From Sycon ciliatum (taxonomy: Eukaryota; Porifera; Calcarea; Leucosolenida; Sycettidae): DNA of 64,000 bases. The DNA lies in NCBI RefSeq assembly GCF_964019385.1, contig NC_088643.1:42041568-42105567 (forward strand), given 5' to 3'. The first letter of the stretch is position 1. Every line of letters starts with the position of its first letter. Positions 50,448 through 62,612 of this stretch are shown here, one piece after another. A program made the position numbers and the translations under genes. A model generated the notes under the pieces. It searched no databases, was not told where the DNA came from, and saw only the letters and a program-made list of their open reading frames with translations.

Positions 50448-50556
50448 TGTGTGGGCATGTTAGTTGTTAGCTCACGCATTGCTTGTGTGGGCATGTTAGT
50501 TGTTAGCTCACGCCTTGCTTGTGTGGGCATGTTACTTGTTAGCTCACGCCTTGCTT
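50448..50556. repeat. 36-bp tandem repeat, three copies
   Basis: Three near-identical copies of a unit starting TGTGTGGGCATGTTAGTTGT. In one frame it reads as a 12-residue repeat (CVGMLVVSSRLA), but no surrounding gene is evident. Confidence 0.75.
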
Positions 50557-51261
50557 CTACATGTACATACTCACTTCTAGTACATGTATGTGCTGAGAGC
50601 GGCACTATGGCCGTTTCCATGGAACTTACCATGGTCATGAAGTAGTTAGTTACGCCAGGACGTTACGTGTGCATATGCGAGTGCAGAGTCTCACTTTGTC
50701 CTCTCCCAGAACTCCAAAGATTCCATTTCTAATCTTTCCTTTGGTTTAGCTTCATCTTCCTTGCGTGGATTTGTCGACTGACGGTCATGCATGACGCCTC
50801 CGGCCGGTAAGCTAAAACTTTTCAGAAAAAGTAATTTTGAGTCTGAAATACATGTAGAAGTAACGACAGTTACAGTTTACAAGTCGGCTCTGTCAAGAAC
50901 TAAAGCTGTGTGAAAAAAAGTAAAGTTAGCTGTGTGCTTACCTCCATCCACTGACGGGCTATTTGTCTGCCCAGGACGCCGCGAGGACGATTTGGGAGTG
51001 TCTTTAGTGTGATAACAACGGTTCTGACAAGCTGGGTTGTCTTCCACTCCAGGCCAGAATATGTTGTAGTTCTCCGTTCGTTGGTTGAATTTGAAGAAGG
51101 TGATGTCAGCCTTCCAAGCTTCCGCTTTCCTGGCTGAACCGACTCAGTTCACTCCAGTGAATTAGAGGTAAGTGTACAGAGTTGGGAAAATACCTTGACT
51201 AACACCTGCCTAAAACGTATCGAGTATGGTCGCGTGTAGGTAAGTTTGCACACACTATACA

Positions 51262-51461
51262 CAGGGGCGTGCGCAGCCCCCCAACTAGGGGGGTGCACGG
51301 GAGCCGAGGGGAGCCCCCTCCCCCGGCAATTTTCTGCAATTTGTTTGCAACCTTTCTTGAATTTTAGAGCATATTTGCATACATTACAATTGCAATTACC
51401 CAGATTGAAAATTGTTGGGGGGTGCACGTGCCCCCCGTGCCCATCGCCGAGCACGCGCCTG
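51262..51461. mobile_element. hAT-like MITE of 200 bp
   Basis: The ends CAGGGGCGTGCGCAG and, inverted, CAGGCGCGTGCTCGG fit the CAGGGGCG-type ends common in hAT elements. Flanks CTATACA (51255-51261, 51462-51468) form a 7-bp duplication, or 8 bp with one mismatch. The interior has G-rich and C-rich blocks near each end and no gene. Confidence 0.6.
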
Positions 51462-51672
51462 CTATACATTATACATGTAATATTATTACAATGGTGCAAG
51501 TTACATGTACATGTCTGAAGAAATGCTCCACGAGAACCTCGTTTCTACTCGAAGTTATGAAAGCAATTTATCAGGTAACTTTGCACTCTACAGGTCTTCT
51601 GAAAGTTGTGTTACTGTGAGAGTTCCAAAGGATGTTCTGCATTAAAATCACGTCTTTGTGCTCCGCCCATTA

Positions 51673-52243
51673 GCCCTTTCCCCACGATGCTCGCCACTTT
51701 GTTCGTAACTTTTCTTTGTTTAGAAAGAAATTGCAAGTGTCGCAACTTTCTTCATTTACGCGAACTTTTTCGCAACTGTTCTGAAACCATGGCCCCATGG
51801 CATGATGTCAAAAGGTCAACTCAAGAACTACATGTACACGTAAAATTTAATGTAGGACAAATGCATACTCGCTCATTTCTCGCCCGCCTTCAGACTCATT
51901 TCAGAGAAACAGTAGATGAACGGTAGTTACGATAATGTGCATTCCCTTTTCCGTACACTGGAGTGATATAGGATACATGTACATGCAACAGGCTACTGGC
52001 AATGTGTAAAGTGGTCGATCACAGCAGGAAGGGGTGTACGAGTTTGCTGTCGCAGCACTTCTGCTATTTCTGCTCTTTTTTTGGTGGTTTTTGCACAAGA
52101 ACTTTCCAATTTTAAGTTGCGGTATTAGCAACTTTTGAGCTTTTTCAGAAAATATGGATGCGATTTCAGCAACTAGAACTTGTTTTGGCACGGTTGCGAA
52201 AAGCATAAGTCGCGAAACAATTCTGGCATCTTTGGGAAAGGGC
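51673..52243. mobile_element. TA-flanked MITE of 571 bp
   Basis: Flanked by TA at 51671-51672 and 52244-52245, with inverted ends GCCCTTTCCCCACGATGCTC and GCCCTTTCCCAAAGATGCCA. It is absent from units 1 and 2, where the flanks join. No transposase was seen. Confidence 0.6.
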
Positions 52244-52640
52244 TACTGCCAATAGAACACAGCAACAACGACAGAGTTGCATAGCCAGTGGCTCTGATCC
52301 TATCAGAGATGTAGGCCACTGCGAAGTGACGACCACTTTGGGCTGTGTCTGCTTCGAGCAGACTCGCACATGCACGTGTAAGTACACAGATGTAGTAATG
52401 AGAAAGCTTTTTGGCCTCTGTTGTTCTGCGTTGTGTATGTATGTACATGTATGTTTGCAAGTATTTCATGTACATCATGTACGTACAAAAACAATAGATC
52501 AGAGATTCGGAGTACAGCGAGGCTCAGTACAGGATGACATCATCCCATCACGTGACCACCACCAGAGTGTAAAGCGGGGTTTGAATCCAGGACACATACA
52601 ATGTAGCAATATCTTGTAATTGTACATGTAAAAGTATTGT

Positions 52641-54470
52641 CCCCCCCCCCCGCCAATTCATCAGCTTTGGAACACCGGATGATCCTGCATGGTCTCTTCC
52701 TGGTATTCCACACCACGGGCTCCCAGCACTACCCTCTTTTAGCACTACTCCCACCGCCGTTGCCCAACACATCCGTCGCCTAAAGCCCAAGAAGGCGGCA
52801 GGTGCAGATGGCATATCCCATGAACTCCTAAAAGCCCTGTCTCCTAGTATAGCTATCCCTCTCAGCCTAGTTTTCAACCAGTCCTTCGCCACCGGAATCT
52901 TCCCTGATATGTGGAAGGCAGCTGTGGTTGTGCCTATTTACAAGAATAAAGGCAGTAAACTGTCTGCATCCAATTACCGGCCGATTTCACTCCTTTCCAC
53001 CATTTCAAAGCTCTGTGAACGTGTGGCATTTGGCCACTTATACCAACATGTGAACCCGGTCCTTGACCCGTCACAGTCTGGATTTCGGCGAGGCGATTCG
53101 ACCGCCTGGCAGTTGCTGAGGCTTGTGCAGAAGCTATATGAATGCAAGGATCAGAAGCAATTTAGCCTCCTATGTTTTTTCGACCTGAGCAAAGCATTTG
53201 ACACTGTCTGGAAAAGGGGTCTCCTCCATAAGTTAGCAGCGTTTGGCGTAGCCGGGACGTGTCTGCAGTGGCTCACCAGCTATCTCACTGAACGTCGACA
53301 GAGTGTCCGAATTGGACATGCCCTGTCCGCCCCTCTAACAGTCCACTCTGGAGTGCCCCAGGGCTCTATCTTGGGGCCTCTATTGTTCATCGTATACGTT
53401 AATGATTTGGCAGGTTTGGATCATACCTCACTCTACGCGGACGATACAGCGCTCCATATAACCGAGCCAGGCTTATTACAAGCCTGCGACTCGCTACAGT
53501 ATCACATTAATCAAGTTGTGCGCTGGATGTCGAAGTGGAAACTCCGCCCCAATGTGTCGAAAACGGCAATCCTTTGTATCCCCCCACGACCCTCCAGTGA
53601 CCTCACCCTCTTTACGACTCGGCTTTTTACTTTCCCTAATGATCCCATTGCTATCAACATTGTTAAAAATCACAAACACCTTGGTATATTTCTTGATGAA
53701 CACTTGTCCTGGGATTCGCACGTAACCTATATTGAAAAGCGAGTTTGCTCCGCGATAGGCTGCATTTCTCCTCACATCTCCCATCTACACCATGGTTGTC
53801 GAATACAAATTTATCACTCTTATGTTCTTCCTTTGTTTGATTACTGCTCTCTCGTTTGGTCCTCCGGTCTATCCTCCGCTCTTATGCATCGGTTAGAAGT
53901 CACCCACCGTAAATTACTTCGATTAATATTTCGCATGCCTCCTCTGACCTCCTCTCAGACGCTATACATTTTGGCTTCCTCTTCCCCTCTCTCAGAACGC
54001 TTTCCCCACTCGGCATGCAAATTCATTCACCGTATTAAGCTTCAACTTGCTCCTCCTCATGCATTTGCGCATTTAAACTGGTTCAATAATAGCTCGCGTA
54101 CTAGATGTTCTCTCCATTTCCCACTTGCCAGGTCATCGATCCTTTTAAAATCCCCTCTGTTCAAGTCCTATTCTCATTGGTCTCGGCTTCCGCAGGAGGT
54201 AAAGTCTTGTGACACCTTCGCTGCATTTTGTTCCATTCTGCCCGCGCCTAAGTTGAATTGAATTGAATTCGTTGTTTTCCATTGCTAGCCTAATCTTCAT
54301 GCTGCTCTCTCCAGGTTCCTATAGTACTCCTTTTATTTTGTTTTCTTTTCACTTTTTCTTCTCCTTCTTTTTCTCAGTTGTCCCCACCATGGCTGGTTAA
54401 AATCGCCCGCATCACATGCTTATTGGCACTATGTCATCGTGATTGTGGAATAATAATAATAATAATAATT
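52641..54470 (+). mobile_element. 5'-truncated LINE
   Basis: A 1.83-kb insert in unit 3; unit 1 has the empty site near 10292. It starts in a run of 11 C, carries the reverse-transcriptase region and ends in an (AAT)n tail. At most a 4-bp target duplication (ATTG) can be proposed. The endonuclease part is missing, as expected for 5' truncation. Confidence 0.85.
52642..54261 (+). CDS. LINE reverse transcriptase, partial (5' end missing)
   Basis: The frame is open from the truncation point to the stop (about 539 residues) with no interruption. The first ATG at 52909 is internal, so the true start is lost. Motifs in order: LKPKKAAGADGIS, then VVPIYKNKG with NYRPISLLS, FFDLSKAFDTVWKRGL, HSGVPQGSILGPLLF, SLYADDTALH and HKHLGIFLDEHLSW. 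This is the reverse transcriptase of the Jockey/CR1 group of LINEs. The exact clade is not certain without a tree. The open frame suggests a fairly recent insertion. Confidence 0.85.
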   Translation, partial: PPPRQFISFGTPDDPAWSLPGIPHHGLPALPSFSTTPTAVAQHIRRLKPKKAAGADGISHELLKALSPSIAIPLSLVFNQSFATGIFPDMWKAAVVVPIYKNKGSKLSASNYRPISLLSTISKLCERVAFGHLYQHVNPVLDPSQSGFRRGDSTAWQLLRLVQKLYECKDQKQFSLLCFFDLSKAFDTVWKRGLLHKLAAFGVAGTCLQWLTSYLTERRQSVRIGHALSAPLTVHSGVPQGSILGPLLFIVYVNDLAGLDHTSLYADDTALHITEPGLLQACDSLQYHINQVVRWMSKWKLRPNVSKTAILCIPPRPSSDLTLFTTRLFTFPNDPIAINIVKNHKHLGIFLDEHLSWDSHVTYIEKRVCSAIGCISPHISHLHHGCRIQIYHSYVLPLFDYCSLVWSSGLSSALMHRLEVTHRKLLRLIFRMPPLTSSQTLYILASSSPLSERFPHSACKFIHRIKLQLAPPHAFAHLNWFNNSSRTRCSLHFPLARSSILLKSPLFKSYSHWSRLPQEVKSCDTFAAFCSILPAPKLN

Positions 54471-57400
54471 GAAGAGTGGGCGAGATATCCTATAGTGTGC
54501 TTTAAACACACATAGCATCATAATTATGCAGAGTAGAGAACCCTTTTCCGAAAATACTGCTCATCTCTGCTGGGGTAATCACCAAACAAACAAAAAAATG
54601 AATACAATTACGGGACTGCAATTGCAACGACAGACAGATGGGAGAGCTTCGACGATTGAACAACTTGTTTCTCTTAGGGCGTAATTGATTCTCGAGAAAT
54701 AGGAAGTTGCGCGAGGGAGAAATGTTTGCTTTCGTTTCCCACCATAACCTGTTACGCATCGCAGCCTGGGTGAACAAGAAGAGTCGACATGGTCAGACGG
54801 GTTAATCGAGCATGGTCAGTTTCAGGGAGCTGTTGACACAATCCATAGTCCAGTCGTCTGATCAGCTGATTTCCGCTGGGGGTCGACTGGCCCGATCGTG
54901 AGTGGTGGTCACAGGATGCTGGAGGAATGCAGCGTAGTCGTAATGCTTGTACTTGTGTGAATGAGGGACTCGACTCCTGATAGCACCTTGTATTGGCCTT
55001 GTGCTGCATGACTTTAGTTTGAATCACTGTAGCTAACACTGATTGGGTGGAGATGGAAAGGCAATTCGTGTACTTTGTTCAGGCAGTCAGTGTACCGTCT
55101 GTACTACATGCCCTAGCATACATCTATAATAGTATGTATGTGAGGGGAACTGTCCATAAGCCATCCCCACTGCCACTGCCACAGTTTATGTCTACTTCAA
55201 ACATGTTCTTCAGCTTCTGCTGCATTTTGATGCCTGGTTTGAAAAATCATTGCAGTACGTACCTTACAAGAAAATGCATTAGATCACATTGAGCTGATAA
55301 TCATTGTTATCCTCATGTATATCATCGACTACATGTACATGCAGTTATACAGTGTACATGTAGTGTAAATTGGGCTGTCCTCCACCAAAGAGAATAATTA
55401 TATTGCATTGGATTATATTTAAACGTTTTTCACATCCAGTGTGGCCAGAATCAAAGCTAGCCGGTATAGCGTCAAAGCAGATTGGCAAAGGTCACACTTC
55501 TGAAAGGTGGGGTTACTCCCTATCGACTCAGTCTATAGCCCACCTCCCAGTGGTGTCAGATCTCTTATTACAATCATTGTACGAAGTATGATTGTACATA
55601 ACGCAAGATATCATTGACTTTCGTGCCATACTCCACTCCTGTGGTGAAAATGATTGATTAGCACTGTGGAAGATAAGCAGATGGGCAATTTTGCAACTTT
55701 ATGTACTTGAGAGAATGCATTCCATCTCTCATTCTTGGTGCTTCTATCGCAATGACCATGATACATGTACATTGTACATTGCATTGTGTAATTAGTAGTA
55801 GTTAGGTCGGATCATCATAGATTGCCGTACATGCATGAAAGATAACTTGAAACATCATTGAGACAAGTACCAATGTTGAAACGATCACTTACTTTCTGAC
55901 ATACGTGTGGGAATCTCATTGGACATGACGATGGATACAATAGTCCACAAACATGATCACCTACATTGTACATGTACAGAATGTAGTGTAGAGTGATTCA
56001 CAGAGTACTGTACTAAACACTGCCATCCCGGCACAGCAGCATGCACGCCACACCGTCAACCTCATCGAGTTGTTTGGACCTTGAAGTAAGTAAGTAATTG
56101 AATCGGTTTCCATCAGTGTTTAGTCGATGTCAGGGGAGGATTGTTGATTTGGGATTGTGGGGGCTGCCGCATTCTTGGACGGGGTGGATATGAAGCAGGG
56201 TCATAGATAGAGAAAGAAGGAGAGGAGAGGAAGACAAACAAAGAGATGGAAAGAGAGAGAGAGAGACAGAGAGACAAAGAGCAAAGAGAGAAACCAATGC
56301 TGCCGCATTCCAGGACGGGGTGGATATTATATGAAGCAGGGTCGTGGGGCTTAGGTTTCCCCTTTACTTATTCTAGCCTTTTTGTTTTTGGTTTTTACAT
56401 CGGAAGCTCAACAGTGCAGCTGCACAAATATGAAGAGGCCGATGGTAGCCATCACTACACATCAGGTGTGTTATCTTGGGGAATTGGAGGTCTTGGTTTA
56501 CATACTCTTCATGATATCATAACATCCAGCAGCTCGAGGTCCGCCGATATGATAAGCATACTGGTACGAAATACAGGTACATATTTGTCTTGGAGTTGAA
56601 CTAGAAACACACAACAGGATACAGCTGCTGCTGAAAGCAAACTTGGCTGCTACATGGTGTGCATTATTGCACGTTTACATGACATTTAAACTGTATCAAT
56701 TTACATCCTGGCTGGATCTAGTACCAATTACATTGTACATGTACGTGTACATGTATGTACGTACAGGTACCTTCATGATCTCACTCACTGGCTTGTCCGA
56801 TCTACATGACATGCATGTACATGTACTTGTGCATTAATAAATCTACTCCCGCACAGCCTCCATGTACAGTAGCTGTTTCGACAACGCCCCCTGATCCTAG
56901 GCCCTCGCCTCGGTGGACCTCTTTCTCTGGTTCGTTCTGCTCTCACGCAAAGCTCTCTGTGTTCCTCGCATCTAGACTGACTAGAGCACTTACACTTAAA
57001 AGTCTTTGATTTTGTTGTTTTGAGCCGTTTTAAACATGCCTTCAACTGTCACATTTACATGTTTACACTTCATTGCGATGACAACAATTTACAGGTACAA
57101 GTTCGGCCAGTCTGTCTGAGCTCGTCACAGCTGTTGAAATAGTGCCCGATACGCTCAACGCAGAGCATTCGAGTCGCATACAAAAGTCAAGAGACCATTA
57201 ATATTATAAAGGAACTCCCTCCCATGTAGATAGAATCACTGAATATTTGGTGGAAATATGTTTTCAGAGTACACATGCTCCACTGCAAAAACACCTTTAT
57301 TGGAAAGAACACAAAGGTGGAATAGCAAAAAGGTGCAAAGCAAAGCAATGTAGAAACGAAATCCAAAGCAAAAATCGAGAAAACAACGACAATCATAATT

Positions 57401-57603
57401 TGAAACATGAACCCTCAAAGTGAATTGACCTCTTTTACTGTCGAAATTAACCAAAGAGGCAGGAACGCCAGGTGCTCCAAAGAACTTCAAAAAAGGCCGG
57501 GTGAGACTCAGGCTGTACTCCACCGATGTCAAGTCCTCAATAATTACCATAAGAAGAGTAAGAAGAAGAGTTGCGGGTCAGTGATATTGACGACAGCTCA
57601 TCA
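54471..57603. other. Unit 3 right part, no gene recognised
   Basis: From 54471 to about 56160 it follows unit 1 (10293-12050). The 66-bp piece and most of the GA tract are absent; a short GA remnant lies at 56208-56288. From about 56840 to 57560 the sequence is private to unit 3, with a GC-rich start (near 56880-56930) and a purine-rich end (AAGAAGAG runs). I could not assign it to a family. Confidence 0.5.
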
Positions 57604-57806
57604 ATTCAATTCCTTTTTCATTCGCTCAAACTGATGAACAATAGAACAATGATACTTGTAATAATAAATAGAGAACTCGGATGTTGAGACAATAATAACA
57701 GTTAGTAACCATTATGCTCCTTTCCTTTCAATAAATAGAGAAATTCAGAATAAATATACTTGCACAATATCGCTGCAGGGAAACTATCCATAACAACTAT
57801 TTGTCT

Positions 57807-59052
57807 CTATGATTGACATTTACAGCTGTTTGGAGAAATTGGTAGCAGACCTCCAACTTCCTTCAGCCTCCACACAGCATTCGTTCCTTCGCATCTGTCG
57901 ATAACCAAAACATGGGCGCTTGTCAGCTCTGATGAACGCCTCTTGCAGCAGCCACACGGGGATTTGCATGTGGCTTCACAGAGAATGGGTGGGAAACGGT
58001 TGAAGTCAGTGCTGCAAACTGTGTGTGGGTTGTTGTGTACCTTGTCGCAATTATTCGCCTTGGAGCCGTCCTCTTCTTCCACGGCGGCTGCGATCATATC
58101 ACTGCCCACATTCACTTCCATCTGTGGGCCAGGATAAACATTCAGCCACATGGCAGTACGGCTATTGTGACGCTGGGCACTGCCGGACGAGGAGGAGGCT
58201 CTGCATGCCTCAGACTGCATATCACCACAGGCCAGTGTCTGCAATGGCAGTGGAGTGAACATCTGTAGATTCTGCATGGCGTCCCAGGGGGCAGGTACTG
58301 GACGGCCACTTCTTGGTTTGCTCAGCTGCTCAAAGTAAGTGTTTAGTAAGCCGGTGTAGTTCACATTGTCAGACCGAGGTGTACATGCCTTGATCTTGTT
58401 GGCATTTTCCTGACTGGGAGAGAGCGATCTTGCCGCAGAGAATGGCACTGCACTTAGTATTGTTAGTGCTATTAGTGACACCATCACCTGATGAGAAGAA
58501 CACAAGCAGTGTAGTGGTACGTCACTATTATTGCATGTGAACACAGTTTTAATGTATTCCAAGTTACATACTTTGAAGTACATTTGTATAAGTCGGTATA
58601 CCCAGGTTTCAACAGTGCTCAACACCACAAGCGCGGAGCGTAACCACAAAGGTAAAAAGAATGGTTCAACCAATTATATTATACATACGTTGTAACGCTG
58701 CGTTTCATGCACGTAGCTAAATGCTAAGGCAATCATCAGACAACTAATGCTTTTGTCGCGGGATAGCTTGTTCTTATTGTGGGGGATACGCGTGAGCATT
58801 TAGAGGAGGTGTGATACTTTGAAGTACATTAATTTTGTATATTTCATTTTTCCCTGACGATCATATTGAAGTAGTCTGGAGAGTAGTCTGAAGCAAATTT
58901 AATAGGTGAAAAATATATTTTACGTTTACTTCAGTTCAGGTAACCTTCTCCCTAAAGTACTTCTAATGTTAGGTCTCCTTTCTAAATAAATATCCCCTTA
59001 CCTGCAGAACGGGTGAGAAGGATTGGAATCCGGAAAACATCTTAGATACCAT
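57807..59052 (-). CDS. IL-17-like secreted cystine-knot protein, copy 4 (two exons)
   Basis: Exon 1 is 59002-59052 and exon 2 is 57807-58487. Exon sizes and splice phase match the other copies; the acceptor reads TTCTCATCAG. Differences from the common sequence are few: NYTG for NYTS (the glycosylation site N-Y-T stays), EEEDG for EEEDD, and CKCQS for CQCQS at the very C-terminus, where both cysteines remain. The intron is longer (514 bp against about 295 in copies 1 and 2) because it holds a 229-bp fragment of a Penelope-like element. Unit 4 spacers are the most diverged, so the near-identical protein suggests selection on the coding sequence or repeated conversion of it. Confidence 0.7.
58585..58813 (-). 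mobile_element. Penelope-like element fragment in the intron of gene copy 4
   Basis: A 229-bp insert flanked by perfect 17-bp duplicates ATACTTTGAAGTACATT (58568-58584, 58814-58830). It matches the left (3') end of the element at 34627 onward, including the GGTATACCC motif, and stops after about 220 bp. It is thus a severely 5'-truncated copy in the same orientation. Confidence 0.8.
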
Positions 59053-59256
59053 GGCTATTGCAGTTAAACCTTTGGTTGAACGAAGTGCAGGAATAATGGG
59101 CTAGGATCGAATGATGTATAAACGTGGTCGCGCAATTGCCAGAGAGTCCTTGCTAGTAGAACTGAAATAGATCAGTAGAGATTGTAATACTTCCACAGAT
59201 TGTAGAAAAATGGAAGTGGAAAACCAATTCTGACTCTCCATGGCTGCGAGTTCAGG

Positions 59257-59264
59257 CTTTTATA
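59257..59264 (-). promoter_or_regulatory. TATA box of gene copy 4
   Basis: TATAAAAG on the minus strand upstream of copy 4, kept although the surrounding spacer has many small differences from units 1-3. Confidence 0.6.
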
Positions 59265-60521
59265 GAACTTCAGTGCGGAAGTATTCGATACAGCAGGCTG
59301 GGCCAAACTCATGACACATGATCAGATTCACGTATGTTCCAGGTAGTTTCATTATTCCACTAACGGCCGAAGGTATTCTGAGGGGAAGTACTTTGGTCAA
59401 AAACGACGGAACGACCAAAGCGGATCTTTGGCTCCCACGTGCAACTGGGCCCCTGGCCGAGTAAAACTGGACCCAAATCCACAGAATAGGTTAGTCGAGT
59501 TCGTACGTATTCGTCTTTTGAATTGCAGAGCAATGAATCACCCTATTACCCTGATGTGGAACAAACCAGCCAAGCCACTCTATTATCGTTACAAGTGCTA
59601 GTGAACAATGGAGATGAGTACGCATTACCCACCTTATACACTGCACGCTGCATACGGTATACTCCATAGCCGGCCTCATGCTCATCGCGGTGTCCGCAAG
59701 CGACTTGGCACTGCACGGACCCCATCCCCAGTTTTCTAAAGGCAGTACTCCGCGTGCACGTATTCACGGAACCGAAACACCCCTGGCCCTGTCCACATCA
59801 TACAGACATTGTGCGTTTGTGAGTAGCACTTGGGTTTGGTGATCTAATCAGGACAGGAACGGAATGTGCCCGTACCGTGAGGAGTTGCACAGTAAAACAG
59901 CACGTGCACGGGCAATCTACCGGTAGTTACTTATGTGCGTGGCGTTTTCGCTGCCGGCTGTACTCATTATGTGTCAACATGCCTTACTTTGTAATACTGT
60001 AGGAGCAACTAAAATGAAAAGGGAGGAGCCGAACAAGATTCAATCAGCTGATCTAATCGAATGGGGACACCTCATTCCAATGCCAAGGAAATAACATCAG
60101 TACATTACTACTACTGGCTGGTGTAACAATGTACATGTATTGGTGCAGGGAAATCAATGCATTACTGTGGCTGTGTGCTATCATGTACTACTGACCAATG
60201 ATGGTGCCACAAAGCGCCAAACTAACTTGAAAAGGCACACGGTCACCAGCACGTTTCCTACCAAGCATGTGACTGACTGCTTTCTGAGTGTGACACTGAT
60301 ATTGTAAATCTAATCTTCTAGAGCAAAGAAGTTGACTATCAACTGCAATAGACTGGCTCAAGATTTGTCAAGTTCTTTCCTGGGGGATGAACCCGTTTCA
60401 TCGGTGCTAAAATAAAGACCCGACCCAATTAATTTTGATGTATTTCATGTACTTTGAAGTTTTCAGGAATGCTCTCCCCACACTCCACTTGATTTGAGAG
60501 GCAGTTCTTATTTGCCGTACG

Positions 60522-60523
<2 letters not shown>

Positions 60524-60614
<91 letters not shown>
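60524..60614. repeat. (AC)n microsatellite, unit 4
   Basis: Pure AC run of about 90 bp. Confidence 0.9.
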
Positions 60615-60618
<4 letters not shown>

Positions 60619-62541
60619 CTGTCTATGCAGCAGGCCTAACCCTTTGAGCACCTCTTGAAGATCGCAGAGCCTCGTGTGCTCCCGCCTGATTCAGCATGCA
60701 GTGGAGATCATCTGGGGACTGGCCCTTCTCTACCAGCGACGCCCTTGTGCTAAGTCAAGTAACTGCAGAGCATACTGCATGATGAGCTGGAGAGTTACAG
60801 TGTCACTCCTTTGTCTTATGGCTAGTGCGAGACCGGATAGACGGCCGATGTATGCCCAGCCCCAGATACCTGCGCAGGGATTATTTTTGGAAAATCAGGC
60901 CCAACCAGCCGGAGTCCATGGGGCCCCGAATGGGCGTGCATCAAACCTGATGTCCCAGTTATTCACCTTCTTTCAGCAAGGCTAGGAAGGTTTGATTTGA
61001 TGTGATGATCTTTGCCGGATGTTTACCCCCACCCCGTTCCTACCAACTCTTACAGGTATCCCAATCGATTGCCTATTGGTTATATTACAACTGAGTATTA
61101 CTACATGCCAGTAGGGATGTTTGTACGTAGGGGTGGCGTATTTGCGTTTGGTGTACATACATGTACAGTATATGGTTGTATTATTCGAATCATGTTCGGG
61201 CAGGGCAATAATAGCGTGATAAGTTTAATACATGTACCTTGAATGCTAGCAATGCTAGCAATCTACGTGTATAGATAATAGCATGGAGCTGAATAAAGAC
61301 GAGTAAACACGTACCCAAGCCCAAGGTACTGGTGCAAAACACTGCAGTGCAGAACATTCTCATCTGCAGTGCAATCAGGATGTGGAAATGCTCACACCCG
61401 TTGACTAGTACTACCGTTGACTAGTACTGTTTCCGCACTTCTGCACACTGTACTGCATGGCTCCACAGCGCACTCCAGGCAGTAGGGTTGCAACGTTGAT
61501 GATGATGAGCACGTGTCCTCAAACCCAACTCAGACCAGTTACATGTATACACAACAACAATAGCTTTATGCTATGACCATGAACATGTCCATCTTCCATT
61601 TTTCCTTGGGGGAAGTCTGGAGACTGAAAGGAAGTACCAAGGACGGTGCCTAGGCTTCCTAGAATGACAGGGGTACACTAACCTCAACAGCTTCGCAGGG
61701 CATGTACATGTACGGTCATGTACATAAATTTGTACAATACACGTAACGTGTAGTAATCAAGTAGCCTGTTTGTTCAATGTACAAAATTTACAGTACATGT
61801 ACATGTACATGTACATGTACATTTAGATCTGTATTTTATGTGTCTTTCCACATTCCCGCGGAAAGGGAACAGATGATGGACTGATACGGTCTTAGCTCGA
61901 TGACTATACTGTATACATTCACTGTAATGTATTTGTAAATGGGACTTTTCATGTCAAATGAATGGGTTCTATTAAAACCATAATACAGCTGTAGGCTGGT
62001 GCGAGGTTCCAGAATACCATCACTAGATTCTCGTTTCGGCACGCTCTTTGTACATGTACATGTACATGCTTGCCATAGATGGTGAGCCACACGAGCTAAA
62101 ACAACACAAGTAAAGAACACTCTCCACATTCGTCAAGTACATTGTACATGATTATACATTTACATTTATGATATAATCCAAAACTGGTAAGCCAGTATTA
62201 GATAAACCTTGTTGTAGTTCACGCGATTGTTAGGGACCGGGGCTCTGCCAACCGCGGAAGGTTGTAGTAAGGTCACTGTTTTCGAACACAATGTCCTCCT
62301 CCTTGTTTCATGCTGTCAATCTAACAATTGCATGTACATGTACATGTATGTATACAAGTACATGTAGACTATTAACATTGTACAATGTACTGTACGTGAA
62401 ATGATCCGAATCTAAAGTTTCTACCGAGATAAACGTTTTGGTGGCAATTACTTGTGAAGTTCTATTATTGTACTCGTACCTGGAAGTACTTCGAAGTAGA
62501 ACATACACATTTATACATGTCAGAAGCAAAGGCTGAATACA

Positions 62542-62612
62542 TTTTTTTTTTTTTTTACGGGGTAACGGCCTCTTTTACGGGCAAAATAAAGTCATGTAGA
62601 CGTGAAAAAAAT
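62542..62612 (-). mobile_element. Short A-tailed retroposed piece, unit 4
   Basis: Related to the 66-bp pieces of units 1 and 2 (shared GGTAACGGCCTCTTTTACG) but inserted elsewhere. On the minus strand it ends in an uninterrupted A run. Target duplicates are not clear. Confidence 0.5.

Larger units (their letters stand above)
50353..51563. other. Segment private to unit 3 (1.2 kb)
   Basis: It replaces the short stretch that links the two flanks in unit 1 (around 9635). It contains a three-fold 36-bp tandem repeat and a 200-bp hAT-like MITE. The remainder is not recognised and shows no convincing protein. Confidence 0.5.
40951..57603. repeat. Tandem unit 3 of the gene array
   Basis: Collinear with units 1 and 2 but more diverged and with private changes: MITEs at 43142-43632, 51262-51461 and 51673-52243, a palindromic insert at 45733-45890, a 1.2-kb private segment at 50353-51563, a LINE at 52641-54470, and loss of most of the GA tract region. 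It keeps about 72 bp near 44990-45062 that units 1 and 2 have lost and unit 4 retains. Confidence 0.85.

Noticed and set aside
56880-56960. A GC-rich stretch with CCTCGCCTCGGTGGACC considered as the end of a MITE.
   Set aside because: No matching inverted end or target duplication could be found.
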